64,000 bases of DNA from Desulfovibrio sp. DV. Its GTDB lineage: Bacteria > Desulfobacterota > Desulfovibrionia > Desulfovibrionales > Desulfovibrionaceae. A program made the translations under genes and the position numbers. The stretch lies in the NCBI RefSeq assembly GCF_001936595.1, contig NZ_MLBG01000001.1, positions 1 to 64,000 of the forward strand, written 5' to 3'. Below, one piece after another: positions 48,516-56,785 of the stretch (position 1 is its first letter; every line of letters begins with the position of its first letter). Below the pieces are notes generated by a model. It made no database searches, was not told the DNA's origin, and saw only the letters and a list, made by a program, of their open reading frames with translations.

Positions 48516-49667
48516 ATGCAAAATGATTGTCCATCAGGCCGATGCGCCTGCAGCTGCGGGCAGGAGCCTGTCGTGGGCACTGCCTTGCAGGCCGGGGAAG
48601 CGACCGCTCCCGGAACTGGGCGGAAAACGCTTGAGGCCGGCAGCTCCTGGCCGTCCCCTGGCCGTTTGGCCCTGGGCCTTGGCGGTCTGGCCGTCTGGTT
48701 TTTCGTTTATGGCTGGTTGCTTTCCGTCTCCCGGTTTCTCACCTATTCGGTTTTAGGGCTGGAACACGGCTCGCATCTGGGGAATTCGGTCGAGTTTTTC
48801 CTGTACGACACGCCCAAGGTGCTCATGCTCCTGACGCTGGTGGTCTTTGGCGTGGGCATCATCCGTTCCTTTTTTACGCCCGAGCGCACCCGGCGCATCC
48901 TGGCCGGCCGGCGCGAATCAGCCGGCAACCTCATGGCCGCGCTTTTAGGTATTGTCACGCCCTTTTGCTCCTGCTCGGCCGTGCCGCTTTTCATCGGCTT
49001 TGTCTCGGCCGGCGTGCCCCTTGGCGTCACTTTTTCGTTTCTCATTTCCGCGCCCATGGTCAATGAGATTGCCGTGGTGCTGCTCTATGGCCTGCTGGGG
49101 TGGAAGGTGGCGGCCCTTTATATGGGCATGGGGCTTCTCGTGGCCATTGTGGCCGGCTGGGTTCTGGGCCGGCTCAATCTCGAAGGCCATGTCGAGGACT
49201 GGGTGCTGGCCATCCGGGCCGGCGGCGGGGATGCCCCGGTTGCGGACATGACGGCCAATGACCGCATCAACTATGGCATTGGGGCGGTCAAAGAGATTTT
49301 GGGCCGCACCTGGAAATGGGTGATCCTGGGCATTGCCGTCGGGGCCGGCATCCACGGCTATGTGCCCGAGGGGTTCATGGCCGGCATCATGGGAGAGGCC
49401 AACTGGTGGTCCGTGCCCCTGGCCGTGGTCATCGGCATTCCCATGTATTCCAATGCAGCCGGCATCGTGCCGGTGGTGGAGGCGCTGTTGTCCAAGGGCG
49501 CGGCCCTGGGCACGGTGCTGGCCTTCATTATGGCGGTTATCGCCCTGTCGCTGCCGGAGATGATCATTCTGCGCAAGGTTCTCAAGGTGCCCTTGTTGCT
49601 GGCGTTTGCCGGCATCGTCGGTCTTGGCATCCTGCTTGTGGGGTATCTCTTCAACACAATCCTGTAA
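48516..49667 (+). CDS. ArsP/DUF318-type permease
   Basis: 383 residues. A cysteine-rich start (CPSGRCACSCG, residues 5-15) is followed by about 8-10 membrane helices with the signature GIVTPFCSCSAVPLFIGF near residue 150 and IGIPMYSNAAGIVPV in the second half. ArsP members export trivalent organoarsenicals; other DUF318 permeases have unknown cargo. The extra N-terminal Cys cluster could bind metalloid. First gene of a trio with an AhpD-like and a thioredoxin-like protein, suggesting a redox-linked detoxification unit. Confidence 0.82.
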   Translation: MQNDCPSGRCACSCGQEPVVGTALQAGEATAPGTGRKTLEAGSSWPSPGRLALGLGGLAVWFFVYGWLLSVSRFLTYSVLGLEHGSHLGNSVEFFLYDTPKVLMLLTLVVFGVGIIRSFFTPERTRRILAGRRESAGNLMAALLGIVTPFCSCSAVPLFIGFVSAGVPLGVTFSFLISAPMVNEIAVVLLYGLLGWKVAALYMGMGLLVAIVAGWVLGRLNLEGHVEDWVLAIRAGGGDAPVADMTANDRINYGIGAVKEILGRTWKWVILGIAVGAGIHGYVPEGFMAGIMGEANWWSVPLAVVIGIPMYSNAAGIVPVVEALLSKGAALGTVLAFIMAVIALSLPEMIILRKVLKVPLLLAFAGIVGLGILLVGYLFNTIL

Positions 49668-49677
49668 GGAGGCTCGT

Positions 49678-50001
49678 ATGCGATTTTTAGCCCAGTTGTT
49701 CCCGGAATTTGCGACAAAGCTCGACGAAATGGATGCGCTGTACGCCGAAAAGCGCCTCATCGACGAAAAGACTTACCAGTTCATCTGTTTTGCCGTGTCC
49801 GTAAAGGCCCGGTCCAAGCCCTGCGTCCTCAAGCACTTCAAGGGGGCGCTCGACGCCGGGGCAAGCCTGCAGGAATTGGCCTACATCCTGGCGCTGGTCA
49901 TGCGCGAGGCGGCCGGGGCCGACGACTGCTGGACCCATGACGTTCTTGGGGATGTCGCCGACATTATTGCCGGAAAAATCGACTGCGGCTGCAAGAAATA
50001 G
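49678..50001 (+). CDS. AhpD-like (carboxymuconolactone decarboxylase family) protein
   Basis: 107 residues. Typical CMD order: YQFICFAVSVKARSKPCVLKHFKGALDAGASLQELAYILALVMREAAGADDCW. The active-site region has Cys-x3-His (CVLKH) rather than the CxxC of AhpD, so one resolving Cys is missing; three more Cys occur at the end (DCW, DCGCKK). AGGAGG in front of ATG 49678, 10 bases after the permease. Probably a redox partner in the cluster. Confidence 0.75.
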   Translation: MRFLAQLFPEFATKLDEMDALYAEKRLIDEKTYQFICFAVSVKARSKPCVLKHFKGALDAGASLQELAYILALVMREAAGADDCWTHDVLGDVADIIAGKIDCGCKK

Positions 50002-50021
50002 CGGCCGGGAAGGAGCAGGGG

Positions 50022-50252
50022 ATGCTTATTCAGGTGCTCGGCACGGGCTGCGCCAAGTGCAACGAGTTGGAAAAGCTGGTCAAGGAAGTTGTGGCCGAAA
50101 AGGGCGTCAGCGCAACGGTCGAGAAGGTGGCGGATTTGCAGCAGATCGCCATGCTGGGCGTTTTCACCACGCCGGCCCTGGTCATTGACGGGGTCATCAA
50201 GGCCGTGGGCGGCATTCCGTCCCGAAAGGATCTGGCGGCCTGGATCGGTTGA
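50022..50252 (+). CDS. Small thioredoxin-fold redox-active disulfide protein (TM0996 type)
   Basis: 76 residues. Beta-alpha-beta start MLIQVLGTGCAKCNELEK with the CAKC active site, cis-Pro region FTTPALVIDG and a short C-terminal helix. Such proteins often accompany DUF318/ArsP permeases and ArsR regulators. Likely cytoplasmic reductant for the cargo or for the AhpD-like neighbour. AAGGAG precedes ATG 50022. Confidence 0.85.
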   Translation: MLIQVLGTGCAKCNELEKLVKEVVAEKGVSATVEKVADLQQIAMLGVFTTPALVIDGVIKAVGGIPSRKDLAAWIG

Positions 50253-50292
50253 CAGCCTTTGGGCCGGACGTTTGGCTACCACGCCAAGACAC

Positions 50293-50345
50293 AAGCCGCA
50301 GCAGCGGTCGGACAGGTTCTCCCGACCGTTTGCTGCGGCTTTCTC
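50293..50345. terminator. Bidirectional terminator between thioredoxin-like gene and ftsY
   Basis: AAGCCGCAGCAGCGGTCGG (50293-50311) pairs with the segment 50322-50341 (CCGACCG...GCTGCGGCTT) as a long, nearly perfect stem between convergent genes. Confidence 0.8.
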
Positions 50346-50366
50346 AGGCGCAAGCGCCCGGCTTGC

Positions 50367-52172
50367 TCAGTCTTCCACCCCTAACAGCGCCTTGGCGAAA
50401 TCCTGGCCGTCAAAGGGGCGTAGGTCTTCCATCTTTTCGCCAAGTCCGATGTAGGTGATGGGCACGCCAAACGACAGGGCGATGCCGACCACCACGCCGC
50501 CCTTGGCCGTGCCGTCGAGCTTGGTCAGGATGATCTCGTCCACGCCGGCCGCTTCCTTGAAAAGCTTCACCTGGGACAGGGCGTTCTGGCCGGTGGTGGC
50601 GTCGAGCACCAGCACCGAGCGGTGCGGCGCGCCAGGATGTTTTTTGCCCACCACCCGGTGGATCTTGTGCAGCTCTTCCATGAGGTTGGTCTTGGTGTGC
50701 AGCCGGCCGGCCGTGTCCAGATAGAGCACGTCAAAACCTTCGGCCAGGGCCTTGTCCATGGCCTCGTAGGCCACAGCCGCCGGATCGGAATTGGCCCCCT
50801 TGCTGTAAAATTCCGCGCCAACCCGCTTGGCCCAGATCTGCAACTGCTCAATGGCCGCGGCCCGGAAGGTGTCGCCGGCAGCGATGAGCACCTTTTTGCC
50901 GCGCATCATGTCCCGATGGGCCAGCTTGGCAATGGTGGTGGTCTTGCCCACGCCGTTGACGCCGATCATCATGACCACTTCGGGTGGATTGATGGCCCGG
51001 ATGGTTTTATTGGGCCGGAACAGTTCGGAAAGCTCTTCGCGCAAAATGTCCTTGAACACGGCCGGATCGGTCGTGCCGCGCTTGCGCACCTTTTCCCGCA
51101 GATTGCCAAGCAACTTGGCGGCCGGCTCAAAGCCGACGTCGGCCATGATGAGAATTTCTTCCAGTTCCTCCCAGAAGGCCTCGTCAATGACGGTGTGGCG
51201 GCCAAGCATCCCGTCGATGCGCTTGACGATCTGCTCCTTGGTCTTGGCCAGGCCTTCGGAGAGCTTGAGGAACAGCCGGTTGCGCTCGTCTTCCTCATCT
51301 TCGAGGTCAAGGGCCAGGGCGAGGCGGTACTGGAGCTCGGAGCGGAACAGCCCGACCTCGTCGTATTCCATGAGCGCCACCCAGGCGGCGAACTTGGCCA
51401 CAAAGGCGTCGGCCTCGCCGGCCGGGGCTTCCAGGCTTTCAAAGAGAAAGTGCAGCCGTTCCCACAAGACCGGGCCGGCCGTGTCCACGTCGGCCAGCAG
51501 GACATCGAGCCACACGGACAGTTTCGGCTCGGCCTGGCGCAGGGCCAGGATCAGGGAATTGCGCCAGACGGCCTGTTCGGACTCGGCGGTCGGCTGCTGT
51601 CTGGCCGCCGGCTTGGCGGCCGGCTGCATGTCCGGTGCCGGTGCCGGGGGCGCTGCGGCTGTCGGCGCAGCCACCGGCTGCGCCTCGGGAGCCGGGACCG
51701 GTTGTTGGGCCGGAGTTGGTTCGGCTTGCAGCTTGGGTTCGGCGAATTGTTGCGACGCAGGCTGCGGCTCAGGTGTTAATACCGGTTCCGGCTCGGCAAT
51801 GGGTTCGGGTGCCGCTGCCGGCCGGGGCGAAACGATGGGCTGGTCTGTCGCGGCGCTGTCAGGCTGCGGCTCGGTTGCGGCGGGAAAGGGGGCGGCCGGG
51901 GCCGGGGCAGCCGTATCGGGCGCGGCAACCGGTTCAGGCGTAGCCGGGGACGGGTGGAGGGTGTGGGGCTCCAGACTCTGCCCGACAGCGGCAGCAGCGT
52001 CTTCCCCAACCGCTTCGGGCTGGGGGACGGCGGCGGCTTCTTCGGCGACCGGCTCCGGTGTGGCGGCCGGGGCAGGGCGGGCCGCCTCCTGATCCGGGGC
52101 GACTATTGGGGCGGCGTCATCCGGCGTGGTATCGGCCTGCCAGAATTTTTTCAGCTTGGAAAAAAAACCCAT
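50367..52172 (-). CDS. ftsY: Signal recognition particle receptor FtsY
   Basis: 601 residues. Start MGFFSKLKKFW (amphipathic membrane-targeting helix), then about 160 residues rich in Pro, Ala, Glu and Gln (low-complexity A domain), a separate helical block of about 100 residues (SLILALRQAEPKLSVWLDVL...), and the NG GTPase domain: GVNGVGKTTTIAKLA, DTFRAAAIEQ, DTAGRLHTK, TKLDGTAKGG. Docks ribosome-SRP complexes at the SecYEG translocon. The start at 52172 puts the targeting helix first; the frame upstream is unrelated. The helical block between A and N domains is unusual. Confidence 0.93.
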   Translation of the reverse strand: MGFFSKLKKFWQADTTPDDAAPIVAPDQEAARPAPAATPEPVAEEAAAVPQPEAVGEDAAAAVGQSLEPHTLHPSPATPEPVAAPDTAAPAPAAPFPAATEPQPDSAATDQPIVSPRPAAAPEPIAEPEPVLTPEPQPASQQFAEPKLQAEPTPAQQPVPAPEAQPVAAPTAAAPPAPAPDMQPAAKPAARQQPTAESEQAVWRNSLILALRQAEPKLSVWLDVLLADVDTAGPVLWERLHFLFESLEAPAGEADAFVAKFAAWVALMEYDEVGLFRSELQYRLALALDLEDEEDERNRLFLKLSEGLAKTKEQIVKRIDGMLGRHTVIDEAFWEELEEILIMADVGFEPAAKLLGNLREKVRKRGTTDPAVFKDILREELSELFRPNKTIRAINPPEVVMMIGVNGVGKTTTIAKLAHRDMMRGKKVLIAAGDTFRAAAIEQLQIWAKRVGAEFYSKGANSDPAAVAYEAMDKALAEGFDVLYLDTAGRLHTKTNLMEELHKIHRVVGKKHPGAPHRSVLVLDATTGQNALSQVKLFKEAAGVDEIILTKLDGTAKGGVVVGIALSFGVPITYIGLGEKMEDLRPFDGQDFAKALLGVED

Positions 52173-52400
52173 GGGGTGACATCCTTTTGTGCGGACAGGA
52201 GTTGGGCGTGATCGGGCGCGCCGGCCGGCGCGGCCAAAAACTATAGCCGCTGGGCGCATGGGAAGCAACCGCCGCGACAGCGCCGGCATACGCTTTCCCC
52301 GGCCGCCGTCGGCCACCCTGGCGGTTGTGGTCGGGGCGTGCGTTGTGGCAAAAGGAAATGACGCCCGGAACAGACTGTGCGGGCGCGGGAGAACTCCATT

Positions 52401-52886
52401 ATGGGCAATGCCCCCGGGACAGGCGTCACGTTGCTGGAAAAACGCGGCATCGAGGCCGCCATGCTGGCCGACGTCTATGCCGTCCTGACCGAGCGCCTGG
52501 GCCGCGACGCCGCCCTGGCCATTATCGAGGAGACCGTGGCCCGGTCCGCCTTTGCTGCCGGCCAGGCCTTTGCCGCCACCGCCCCGGACGGGCCGACCCT
52601 GGCCCATTTCGCCACGGTGGCCAACCTGTGGCAGCGGGGCGAGGCGCTTTGTATCGAAAACGTGCGCCAGACTTCCGAGCGCCTGTCCTTTGACGTGACC
52701 CGCTGCCGCTACGCCGAGAGCTACCGGGCCATGGGCCTGCCCGAGGAACTCGTCATGCGCATATCCTGCCTGCGCGACGGGGCCTTTGCCGCCGGCTACA
52801 GTCCCGCCCTGGCGTTTTCCCGCCCGGCCACCATTGCCTCGGGCGCATCCTCCTGTCCTTTCACCTTCACCTGGAACGACGCATGA
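52401..52886 (+). CDS. L-2-amino-thiazoline-4-carboxylate hydrolase family protein
   Basis: 161 residues. The C-terminal half RCRYAESYRAMGLPEELVMRIS...GASSCPFTFTW has the Cys/Arg/Gly pattern of the ATC hydrolase family (PF14196). The founding enzyme opens a thiazoline ring on the way to cysteine; most genomic members have no known substrate. Its stop overlaps the asnS start by four bases (ATGA), so the two are translationally coupled. The ATG at 52401 lacks an obvious ribosome site. Confidence 0.7.
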   Translation: MGNAPGTGVTLLEKRGIEAAMLADVYAVLTERLGRDAALAIIEETVARSAFAAGQAFAATAPDGPTLAHFATVANLWQRGEALCIENVRQTSERLSFDVTRCRYAESYRAMGLPEELVMRISCLRDGAFAAGYSPALAFSRPATIASGASSCPFTFTWNDA

Positions 52887-54271
52887 GCATACGACGCACC
52901 ACCGTCAAGGCGGCCCTGACCAGCCCCTCCCCCTGTCCCGAAATTCGCGTCATGGGCTGGGTGCGTACCCGCCGTGACGCCAAGGGCTTTTCTTTTCTGG
53001 AAATAAACGACGGTTCCTGCCTGTCCAACCTGCAGATCGTCATCGACGACGCGGTTGAGGGTGCGGCCCTGGTCAAAGAACTCGGCACCGGGGCGTCCGT
53101 GGCCGTCACCGGCGAACTGATCGCCTCGCCGGGCAAGGGACAACGCTACGAGGTCCGGGCCATCGCCCTGGAATTGCTCGGCCCGGCCGACCCGGAAACC
53201 TATCCGCTCCAGAAAAAACGCCATTCCGACGAGTTTTTGCGCACCATCGCCCACCTGCGGCCGCGCACCAACAAGTACGGGGCCATGCTGCGCATCCGTT
53301 CGGCCCTGGCCCACGGCATCCACGCCTATTTTGCCGAACACGGCTTTGCCCTGGTCCACACCCCGGTCATCACAGGCTCGGACTGCGAAGGGGCCGGCGA
53401 GATGTTCCGGGTGACCTCCCTTGGACCCGAAGCGGCCACGCTGTCGGCGGCCGAGCGGGTGAGCCAGGACTTTTTCGGCAAGGAGGCCATGCTCACCGTC
53501 TCGGGCCAGCTCTCGGCCGAACCGCTGGCCTGCGCCCTGGGCCGGGTCTACACCTTCGGGCCGACCTTCCGGGCCGAGCACTCCGACACCTCGCGCCATG
53601 CCGCCGAGTTCTGGATGCTCGAACCGGAAATGGCCTTTGCCGACCTGGCCGACAACATGGATCTGGCCGAATCCCTGGTCACCCATCTGGTGCGCCTGAT
53701 CATGGACGAGTGCGCCGAGGACTTTGGCCTGTTTGCCAAGTATGTGGACCCGACCCTGCCGGCCACGCTGGAAAACCTGCTCGCCAACCCCTTCGTGCGC
53801 CTGCCCTACGGCGAGGCCGTGGACATCCTGGCCGCCAGTTCCAGGAAATTCCAGTATCCCGTGTCCTTTGGGCTCGATCTGCAAAGCGAGCACGAACGCT
53901 ACCTGGCTGAGGAGCATTTCAAGCGTCCGGTCATCGTGTATGATTATCCCAAGGATATCAAAGCGTTTTACATGCGGCAAAATGACGACGGCCGCACGGT
54001 GGCGGCCATGGATGTCTTGGTGCCGGGCATTGGCGAACTGGTTGGCGGCAGCGCCCGCGAGGAGCGCCTCGACCGGCTGGAGGGCCGCATCCGGGAACTG
54101 GGCCTGCCCCTGGAGGCCTACTGGTGGTATCTCGACACCCGCCGGTTCGGCACGGTGCCCCATGCCGGCTTTGGCCTGGGCTTTGAGCGGCTTATGATGC
54201 TCGTCACCGGCATCGGCAATATCCGCGACGTCATGGCCTTCCCGCGCACCTGGCGGCATCTGGAATTCTAG
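52883..54271 (+). CDS. asnS: Asparaginyl-tRNA synthetase
   Basis: 462 residues, class IIb. OB-fold anticodon-binding domain about 20-115 (GWVRTRRDAKGFSFLEINDG), catalytic domain with motif 2 (TFRAEHSDTSRHAAEFWMLEPE region) and motif 3 (GFGLGFERLMML). HTPVITGSDCEGAGEMF is typical of AsnRS rather than AspRS. Charges tRNA-Asn directly. Coupled to the hydrolase-like gene upstream. Confidence 0.96.
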   Translation: MSIRRTTVKAALTSPSPCPEIRVMGWVRTRRDAKGFSFLEINDGSCLSNLQIVIDDAVEGAALVKELGTGASVAVTGELIASPGKGQRYEVRAIALELLGPADPETYPLQKKRHSDEFLRTIAHLRPRTNKYGAMLRIRSALAHGIHAYFAEHGFALVHTPVITGSDCEGAGEMFRVTSLGPEAATLSAAERVSQDFFGKEAMLTVSGQLSAEPLACALGRVYTFGPTFRAEHSDTSRHAAEFWMLEPEMAFADLADNMDLAESLVTHLVRLIMDECAEDFGLFAKYVDPTLPATLENLLANPFVRLPYGEAVDILAASSRKFQYPVSFGLDLQSEHERYLAEEHFKRPVIVYDYPKDIKAFYMRQNDDGRTVAAMDVLVPGIGELVGGSAREERLDRLEGRIRELGLPLEAYWWYLDTRRFGTVPHAGFGLGFERLMMLVTGIGNIRDVMAFPRTWRHLEF

Positions 54272-54311
54272 CGGCATCCGGGCGGGCCGGTCCGGAGAGA
54301 CGGGGCGGGCG

Positions 54312-56642
54312 CTACGAGCAGGCCTCGCAAGACGTTTCCCGGCAGGCCTCGGCCACCGGCAGGCGCACATAAAACGTGCTGCCCGCCCCGGGTTCCGACT
54401 CCGCCCAGATGCGTCCGCCATAGTGGCGGACGATCTGGCGGCAAATCGCCAGCCCCAGACCCGTGCCCTTGATGGTCGGGCTGGCGATGGTGTCGCCGCG
54501 GCCCACCTGATGAAACCGGTCGAAGATCGATTCCAGCTGATCCGACGGAATCCCGACCCCCTGGTCGCGCACGGCGATGAGCACATCGTCGCCGTCGCCT
54601 CGGATGTCCACGGCCACCTCGCCCTGTTCCGTGAACTTGATGGCGTTTTGCAACAGATTCGAGACCACCTGCACCAGTTGGTCCGGGTCCATGAGCAGCG
54701 GTTGGGTCGACGTGTCGGCGGTGAAGCGGAAATGGATTTCCGGACGCTGGGCCAGCTGTCCCTCTATGGTGTGGACGGCCTGGCGCAGCACGCCAACAGG
54801 ATCAATGCACTGGTCGCGCCACTGCATGTTGCCGGATTCGATGCGATTGAGGTCGAGGACGTCGTTGATGAGCCGGGTGAGACGCTCGGCTTCGCTGTAA
54901 ACCACCCCGAGGTTGTGGGCAATGCGCCGGCCACGGGCGGCCAGGGCTTCATCGCAGCCGCAAGCTGGCTGGAAATGTTCGGAAAATTCGCGACCGATCA
55001 GTTTGGCAAACCCCAGGATCGAGGTGAGCGGGGTGCGCAGTTCATGGGAGACCGTGGACAGGAAGGCTGATTTGAGGCGGTCAAGCTCGCTCATGCGGAT
55101 ATTGGCTTCAGCCAGTTCCATGGCTTGGAGCCGCAGTTCCCGAGTGCGTTCCTCCACCTCGGCTTCCAGGTGGGACTGCTGGCGGCGCAGTTCCTCCTCA
55201 ACGGCTTTGCGGGCGGTCAGATCGGAAAACATGCCAAGTGCTCCGAGAAAGGTCCCGGCATCGTCATAGAGCGGACTGGCCGAAATGAGCGCCCACAGGA
55301 TGCTTCCGTCCTTGCGCTGCATCCGCTGTTCGAACACGTCGCTTAGGCCCTGGCGTCGCCGGTTTTGTTGGTGCAGCGCCTCGGGCACACTCTCCTGCGG
55401 AAGAAAGTCGTTAAGCCGCCGGCCGGCCATCTCCTCGGGTTCGTAGCCAAGCATCTCGGCCATGCGCCGGTTGACGAAGACAGTCGCATAGTCGCCATCG
55501 AAAACCCATACGCCCTCGTGGGCGGTCTCCACGATGCGGCGGAATTTCTCCTCGCTGGCGCGCAGCGCCATTTCAGAGCGGTGGCGCTCGGTCACATCCC
55601 GGATGGCTTCGATGGCCCCGGTCACGGCACCGGCCTCGTCATAAAGAGCAACCGCTTTGGCCCAGACCTGCCGGACGCCGCCGGGCAAGGTGGACAGGAC
55701 CACCTCGGCAATGATTTCTCCCGGAGCGATGTCGGCCACCTGATAGCGGGCATCGGGATGGGGGACCACACCCCGGGCGTAATCAATCAAAAGCGGGGTC
55801 GGGTGGCCGTAAAAGGCTTGGCCATAAGCAAAATCGCCTTTGCCGAGCATGTCGGCCGCGGCCACGCCGGTCAGCCTTTCCAGGGCCTTGTTCCAGAACG
55901 TAACCTTGCCGTCCCTGTCCACCACCAGGGTGGGATCGGGAAGAAATTCGATGATTTCGGCAAGGTTGCGGTCGCTTGCCTTGACGCGGCCCTGGGCTTG
56001 GCGCAGATCGCCGATCAGGCGCGACTGCTCGAAGTTGGTGACGGCCAGGGCCGAGAGGTGGTTGGCGAAATGATGGAGCGCCTGGCAGATTTTTTCGAAA
56101 CGCTCATAAGAGATGCGCGGAACGGTTGCCAGGGCCGCCCGAAAGGCCGACTCGTCGGCACCGATTTCCCGGGCATAGGCCATCATGGACTCGATGTCGG
56201 CCGACTCGTCGAGCACCTGCCCCACCAGCCAGTTGGCGATGTGGCGGTTGCCGACGCGAATGGCCGTGCCGCCGTCAAGGAGTCCGCCGCTGAGGCAGTG
56301 GCGCAGGGTCGGGCCATCGCCGGAGCCGTGGCCGAGGCAGGCGTCGGAGCGGATGCAGTTGGCCAGTCCCTGTTCGGTCCCCCGGATGATGGTCGCGCAA
56401 AGCAGGGTGAAGTTGCTCGGCCGGGTCAGGGGAAGGCCTTGGGGATCGGTTATAAGCGAGGCCACACCGGACGCTTCGGCAAAGGCGTCCTGGATGCGCT
56501 GGATCTCTTCAAGGCAAAAGATGTCTTCAAAACGGACGTTTCCAGAATCCTGCAGCCAGGACATCCCAACCGGGACAGACCCGACCTGATTGCAGCCGGA
56601 CGGCGGGGGAGGGGTGGTCGGCTCGGCTGGGTCCTTGGGCAT
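54312..56642 (-). CDS. Soluble PocR-PAS-PAS sensor histidine kinase
   Basis: 776 residues, no membrane helix. PocR sensor about 35-215 (FEDIFCLEEIQRIQDAFAEA; Cys residues in LLCATI, LANCIRSD and RHCLSG), PAS about 230-350, PAS about 360-490, coiled coil, HisKA with TVSHELRTPLTSI, and HATPase (NLLQNAIKF, DQGVGIPSD, GTGLGLAICRQIVRHYGG). The catalytic region is interrupted by a short Cys-rich insert (ACGCDE) after the phospho-His helix. PocR domains sense small organic molecules such as propanediol or others; ligand unknown. No response regulator adjoins. Confidence 0.88.
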   Translation of the reverse strand: MPKDPAEPTTPPPPSGCNQVGSVPVGMSWLQDSGNVRFEDIFCLEEIQRIQDAFAEASGVASLITDPQGLPLTRPSNFTLLCATIIRGTEQGLANCIRSDACLGHGSGDGPTLRHCLSGGLLDGGTAIRVGNRHIANWLVGQVLDESADIESMMAYAREIGADESAFRAALATVPRISYERFEKICQALHHFANHLSALAVTNFEQSRLIGDLRQAQGRVKASDRNLAEIIEFLPDPTLVVDRDGKVTFWNKALERLTGVAAADMLGKGDFAYGQAFYGHPTPLLIDYARGVVPHPDARYQVADIAPGEIIAEVVLSTLPGGVRQVWAKAVALYDEAGAVTGAIEAIRDVTERHRSEMALRASEEKFRRIVETAHEGVWVFDGDYATVFVNRRMAEMLGYEPEEMAGRRLNDFLPQESVPEALHQQNRRRQGLSDVFEQRMQRKDGSILWALISASPLYDDAGTFLGALGMFSDLTARKAVEEELRRQQSHLEAEVEERTRELRLQAMELAEANIRMSELDRLKSAFLSTVSHELRTPLTSILGFAKLIGREFSEHFQPACGCDEALAARGRRIAHNLGVVYSEAERLTRLINDVLDLNRIESGNMQWRDQCIDPVGVLRQAVHTIEGQLAQRPEIHFRFTADTSTQPLLMDPDQLVQVVSNLLQNAIKFTEQGEVAVDIRGDGDDVLIAVRDQGVGIPSDQLESIFDRFHQVGRGDTIASPTIKGTGLGLAICRQIVRHYGGRIWAESEPGAGSTFYVRLPVAEACRETSCEACS

Positions 56643-56739
56643 GGCGTCTCAATGGGTTCATGTTGCTTTCGCATCCCTTTAATACGCCATTATCAGGGTT
56701 TATTACAACGGTTAATTTATCCGCGCGGCAATCGGGACC

Positions 56740-56766
56740 GCGCGCGGGGAGTCCCGCCGCGCGCGC
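56740..56766 (-). terminator. GC-rich hairpin after the PHP-glycosyltransferase gene
   Basis: GCGCGCGGGG (56740-56749) can pair with the C/G-rich segment 56752-56766 around a short AGT loop. No T run; only moderately supported. Confidence 0.35.
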
Positions 56767-56785
56767 CTGTTGTGCAAGCGTCGGA

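Noticed and set aside
49678-50252. Selenocysteine codon in the redox cluster
   Set aside because: All expected cysteines are encoded by normal codons and each frame ends at its family length, so no UGA needs to be read as selenocysteine.
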